DNA of 64,000 nt from W-Chloroflexi-9 sp045863195. Its GTDB lineage: Bacteria > Chloroflexota > Dehalococcoidia > UBA2979. Position numbers and translations under genes: made by a program. Numbering within the stretch: position 1 is the first letter of the stretch; each line of letters opens with the position of its first letter. Location of the stretch: NCBI GenBank assembly GCA_045863195.1, contig BTUI01000007.1, positions 1 through 64,000 of the forward strand, read 5' to 3'. Under the pieces are notes generated by a model that worked only from the letters and a program-made list of their open reading frames with translations, was not told the DNA's origin and searched no databases. Positions 61,858 to 64,000 of this stretch are shown piece after piece.

Positions 61858-62816
61858 CGGACGCGCGGACGCCCCGCCCTCGGGTCCAGCGCGTCGCGCA
61901 GGCCGTCGCCCACATACTGCGTGCAGAGAAACAGCACCCCGAGGATCGCGGTGGGGATCGCCAGCGCCGTCCACTGCACCATCACGAACTGGAAGTGGTC
62001 GTTCACCAGCACGCCGAGGCTCGCGCCCGGCGGGGTCACGCCCAGCCCGATGAACGACAGCGCCGCCTCCGCGAAGATCGCCCGCGGCGCCATGAACGTC
62101 GCCTCCACGATCACAGGCCCTGCCGCGTGCGGCAGCCAGTGGCGGAGCGCGATCCTCGACCGCGACGCGCCGAGGGAGACCGCGGCGAGCGAAAACTCCG
62201 TCTCCCGGACCGCCAGCAGCTGGCCGCGCACGAGCCGCGCCATCGTCGGCCAGCCGGTGAGGCCGATCGCGAGGAACAGCAGCCACACACCGGCATCGAG
62301 GCCGAGCAGGTGCTGCTGGCCGAGCAGCGTCTCGCCCATCGCCGCGCGCAGGAGGATGATCAGCAGCAGGTCTGGCAGCGCGTAGGCCATGTCCGTGCCG
62401 CGCATCAGCAGCGCGTCCAGCCACCCGGGGCCGCTCGCGGCGAGCGCGCCGACGGCGATTCCGATCGTCCCTGCGACGAGGATCGCGAACGCCGCCGCCA
62501 GCAACGAGACCCGCAGTCCGGACAGCGTGCGGCTGTAGATGTCTCGCGCCAGCTGGTCGGTGCCGAAGAGGTGTTCCCCGCTCGGCGGCAGGAACTTCCC
62601 CGTCTCCCGGGGCGCCATCGGGTCCAGCACGCCGCCGGACGGCGCGGCGAGGTACTGGCGCGTCGGGTCGTGCGTCATCAGCAGCGGAGCGAACAGCGCG
62701 GCCAGCACGAGCAGGCCGAGGATCGCCGCGCTGCCGGCCGCCATCCGGTTCGACCGGAACCGCGCCCAGGCGCGCACGCCCGCGCCATCCTCCGCGCGCG
62801 GAACGTCGGCGATCAT
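61854..62816 (-). CDS. Dipeptide/oligopeptide ABC permease, DppC type (second system)
   Basis: 320 aa, read from ATG 62816. LFGTDQLARDIYSRTLSGLR is the DppC signature, followed by the permease domain (SLGASRSRIALRHWLPHAAGP in the EAA loop) and FIGLGVTPPGASLGVLVND. The start overlaps the DppB-type gene by 4 bp (ATGA). Its stop shares CTAG with the MFS gene. This system is only distantly related to the one at 14015-15879 by sequence. No ATPase gene follows, so the ATPase must be encoded upstream of the binding protein or elsewhere. Confidence 0.92.
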   Translation of the reverse strand: MIADVPRAEDGAGVRAWARFRSNRMAAGSAAILGLLVLAALFAPLLMTHDPTRQYLAAPSGGVLDPMAPRETGKFLPPSGEHLFGTDQLARDIYSRTLSGLRVSLLAAAFAILVAGTIGIAVGALAASGPGWLDALLMRGTDMAYALPDLLLIILLRAAMGETLLGQQHLLGLDAGVWLLFLAIGLTGWPTMARLVRGQLLAVRETEFSLAAVSLGASRSRIALRHWLPHAAGPVIVEATFMAPRAIFAEAALSFIGLGVTPPGASLGVLVNDHFQFVMVQWTALAIPTAILGVLFLCTQYVGDGLRDALDPRAGRPRVR

Positions 62817-63760
62817 CGGAGCGTCACCCGCGGGTCGATCAGCGGATACAGCAGGTCGACGACCAGGTTGGCGGCCATGATCACCGCGCCGTAGAACAGC
62901 GTGGTGCCCATGATCACCCCGTAGTCGCGCGCCACCACCGAGGTGATGAACGCGGACCCGATGCCGGGCACCCCGAAGATCGCCTCGATGATGATCGAAC
63001 CGGTCACCAGGCTCGCGAACACCGGCCCCAGCACCGTCACCACGGGCACGAGCGCGTTCCGCAGCGCGTGGCGCAGGTACACGCCGCGCCAGCCGAGGCC
63101 CTTCGCGCGCGCCGTGCGGATGTAGTCCTGCTCCAGCACCTCCAGCATCGCCGCGCGCGTGATCCTCGACACGATCGCCATGCCGGGAGCACCGAGCGCG
63201 ATCGCGGGGAGAATGCCGGCACGCAGCGACCCGATCCCCGTGCCGAAGCGCGTGCCGGCGAGCACGTCCGTCCAACCGAGCCACACTGAGAAGATCAGGA
63301 GCAACACGAACGCCAGCACGAACGCCGGCACCGCCGCCAGCGCCGTCGCGAGCGCGAGCGCAGCCGCGTCCACGACGCCACCTCGACGCACCGCCGCCAG
63401 CACCCCGAGTGGGATGCCGGCCGCGACGACGATCGCGAACGACATCAGCCCGAGGATGAGTGACGGGCGCATCTTCGCGGCCATGAGGTTCGTGACGGGC
63501 TGACCCTGCTGCGCGAACGAGATGCCGAGGTCGCCCTGCACCAGGTGGCCGAGGTAGCGGACGAACTGAAGCGGCAACGGGTCATCCAGCCCGTAGTACG
63601 CGCGCTGCGCCTCGATCACCGCAGGAGGGAGCGGGCGATCGACGGAGGCGGCATCGAAGGGCCCGCCGGGGACGCGGTGCATCAGCAGGAAGGTCACAGC
63701 CGCCAGCACCAGCAGCGTCGCCGCTGTCCACGTCAGCCGCCGGGCGAGGTAGCGCGCCAT
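62813..63760 (-). CDS. Dipeptide/oligopeptide ABC permease, DppB type (second system)
   Basis: 315 aa. TM1 is ATLLVLAAVTFLLMHRVPGGPFD, the family start. The EAA-type loop is EQDYIRTARAKGLGWRGVYLRHALRNALVPVV, followed by IEAIFGVPGIGSAFI and YPLIDPRV at the end. It follows the binding-protein gene by 59 bases, a gap that holds a strong hairpin, and overlaps the DppC gene by 4 bp. Confidence 0.93.
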   Translation of the reverse strand: MARYLARRLTWTAATLLVLAAVTFLLMHRVPGGPFDAASVDRPLPPAVIEAQRAYYGLDDPLPLQFVRYLGHLVQGDLGISFAQQGQPVTNLMAAKMRPSLILGLMSFAIVVAAGIPLGVLAAVRRGGVVDAAALALATALAAVPAFVLAFVLLLIFSVWLGWTDVLAGTRFGTGIGSLRAGILPAIALGAPGMAIVSRITRAAMLEVLEQDYIRTARAKGLGWRGVYLRHALRNALVPVVTVLGPVFASLVTGSIIIEAIFGVPGIGSAFITSVVARDYGVIMGTTLFYGAVIMAANLVVDLLYPLIDPRVTLR

Positions 63761-63772
63761 GGGGAGAGCCTA

Positions 63773-63807
63773 CCCCCGCCGGGCCGTGCGAGACGGCCCG
63801 GCGGGGG
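63773..63807 (-). terminator. Hairpin between the binding-protein and permease genes
   Basis: CCCCCGCCGGGCCGT (63773-63787) pairs perfectly (15 bp) with 63793-63807 around GCGAG. It lies 13 bases after the stop of the binding-protein gene. Such hairpins often stabilise or partly terminate the transcript, so that binding protein exceeds permease. Confidence 0.7.
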
Positions 63808-63819
63808 CGCCCAGTCTGA

Positions 63820-64000
63820 CTATTGCGCCCGCCCGGAGATGACCACCCGGTCGAAGAAGAGATCCCCGGGGATCTCGCCTTCCATCGAAGACGGCACCAG
63901 GCCCGTCACCCACGGCTTCACGAGCGCGTTGCGGCGGCCGTAGTAGAGCGGCGTGAACGGCGCGTCCGCAATCAGGATGCGCTGCGCGTCCAGGTACTGC
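63820..64000 (-). CDS. ABC transporter substrate-binding protein, C-terminal part (runs off the window)
   Basis: The last 59 residues of a family-5 binding protein, ending in VVISGRAQ before TAG at 63822-63820. The stretch ILIADAPFTPLYYGRRNALV followed by KPWVTGLVPSS is the typical DppA/OppA C-terminus (a proline-rich turn, then the YYG strand). The two permease genes downstream belong to the same operon. The N-terminus lies beyond position 64000. Confidence 0.88.
   Translation of the reverse strand, partial: QYLDAQRILIADAPFTPLYYGRRNALVKPWVTGLVPSSMEGEIPGDLFFDRVVISGRAQ

Overview
The window is about 70% GC, densely packed and strongly biased to G/C at third codon positions. The gene mix fits a Chloroflexota bacterium (Dehalococcoidia/Tepidiformia-like): a ydaO-type c-di-AMP riboswitch, an Anbu proteasome-homologue operon, twin-arginine lipoprotein solute-binding proteins, a glycine-rich RRM protein and a NurA/HerA/SbcD/SbcC cluster. 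No rRNA or tRNA gene, insertion sequence, prophage or CRISPR array was seen, so the phylum is an inference from gene content. The window looks chromosomal, with a few accessory spots: a DUF1778/GNAT toxin-antitoxin pair and an MmeI-like restriction-modification enzyme.

Layout. 0-5.5 kb: flavin amine oxidase (-), a crotonase, a small RRM protein and the translational GTPase TypA/BipA. 5.5-9.8 kb: TacA/TacT-like toxin-antitoxin, a single-chain MmeI-type restriction-modification protein and a DUF2087 protein. 10.2-18.0 kb: a peptide ABC importer with two paralogous Tat-lipoprotein binding proteins, two permeases and a fused double ATPase. The second binding protein sits behind a c-di-AMP riboswitch, and both binding proteins share an 80-bp upstream element. 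18.1-26.0 kb: an HDOD protein, then the DNA-end-processing cluster (NurA-like, HerA-like, SbcD, SbcC) and a TspO homologue. 26.2-30.3 kb: the Anbu operon (circularly permuted ATP-grasp, alpha-E, transglutaminase, Anbu). 30.3-35.1 kb: cobalamin riboswitch, BtuF-like binding protein, cbiB, cobD and cobQ.

35.1-38.2 kb: a minus-strand operon of a lipoprotein, a TiaS-N-terminus-like protein, an S-component-like membrane protein and a MgtC/DUF4010 protein, whose combined role is unknown. 38.3-43.8 kb: a CHASE4 sensor kinase, then a TPP riboswitch with a thiamine-binding-fold protein and a ThiXYZ-type importer, and a tiny minus-strand DHp-like protein. 43.9-47.3 kb: a P-type ATPase, an 84-aa unknown and a DUF302 protein. 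47.4-55.8 kb: alpha-2-macroglobulin-like protein plus PBP1C. 55.9-60 kb: an EF-G-like GTPase, a second HDOD protein, an OmpR-type regulator and a small unknown. 59.9-61.9 kb: MarR regulator plus MFS exporter. 61.9-64 kb: a second Dpp/Opp-type importer on the minus strand, whose binding protein runs off the window end.

Three ligand-sensing leader RNAs (c-di-AMP, cobalamin, TPP) each precede a transporter gene set, which suggests RNA-level control of uptake. Many operons use 4-bp ATGA start/stop overlaps, and most transcription units end in long perfect GC-rich hairpins.
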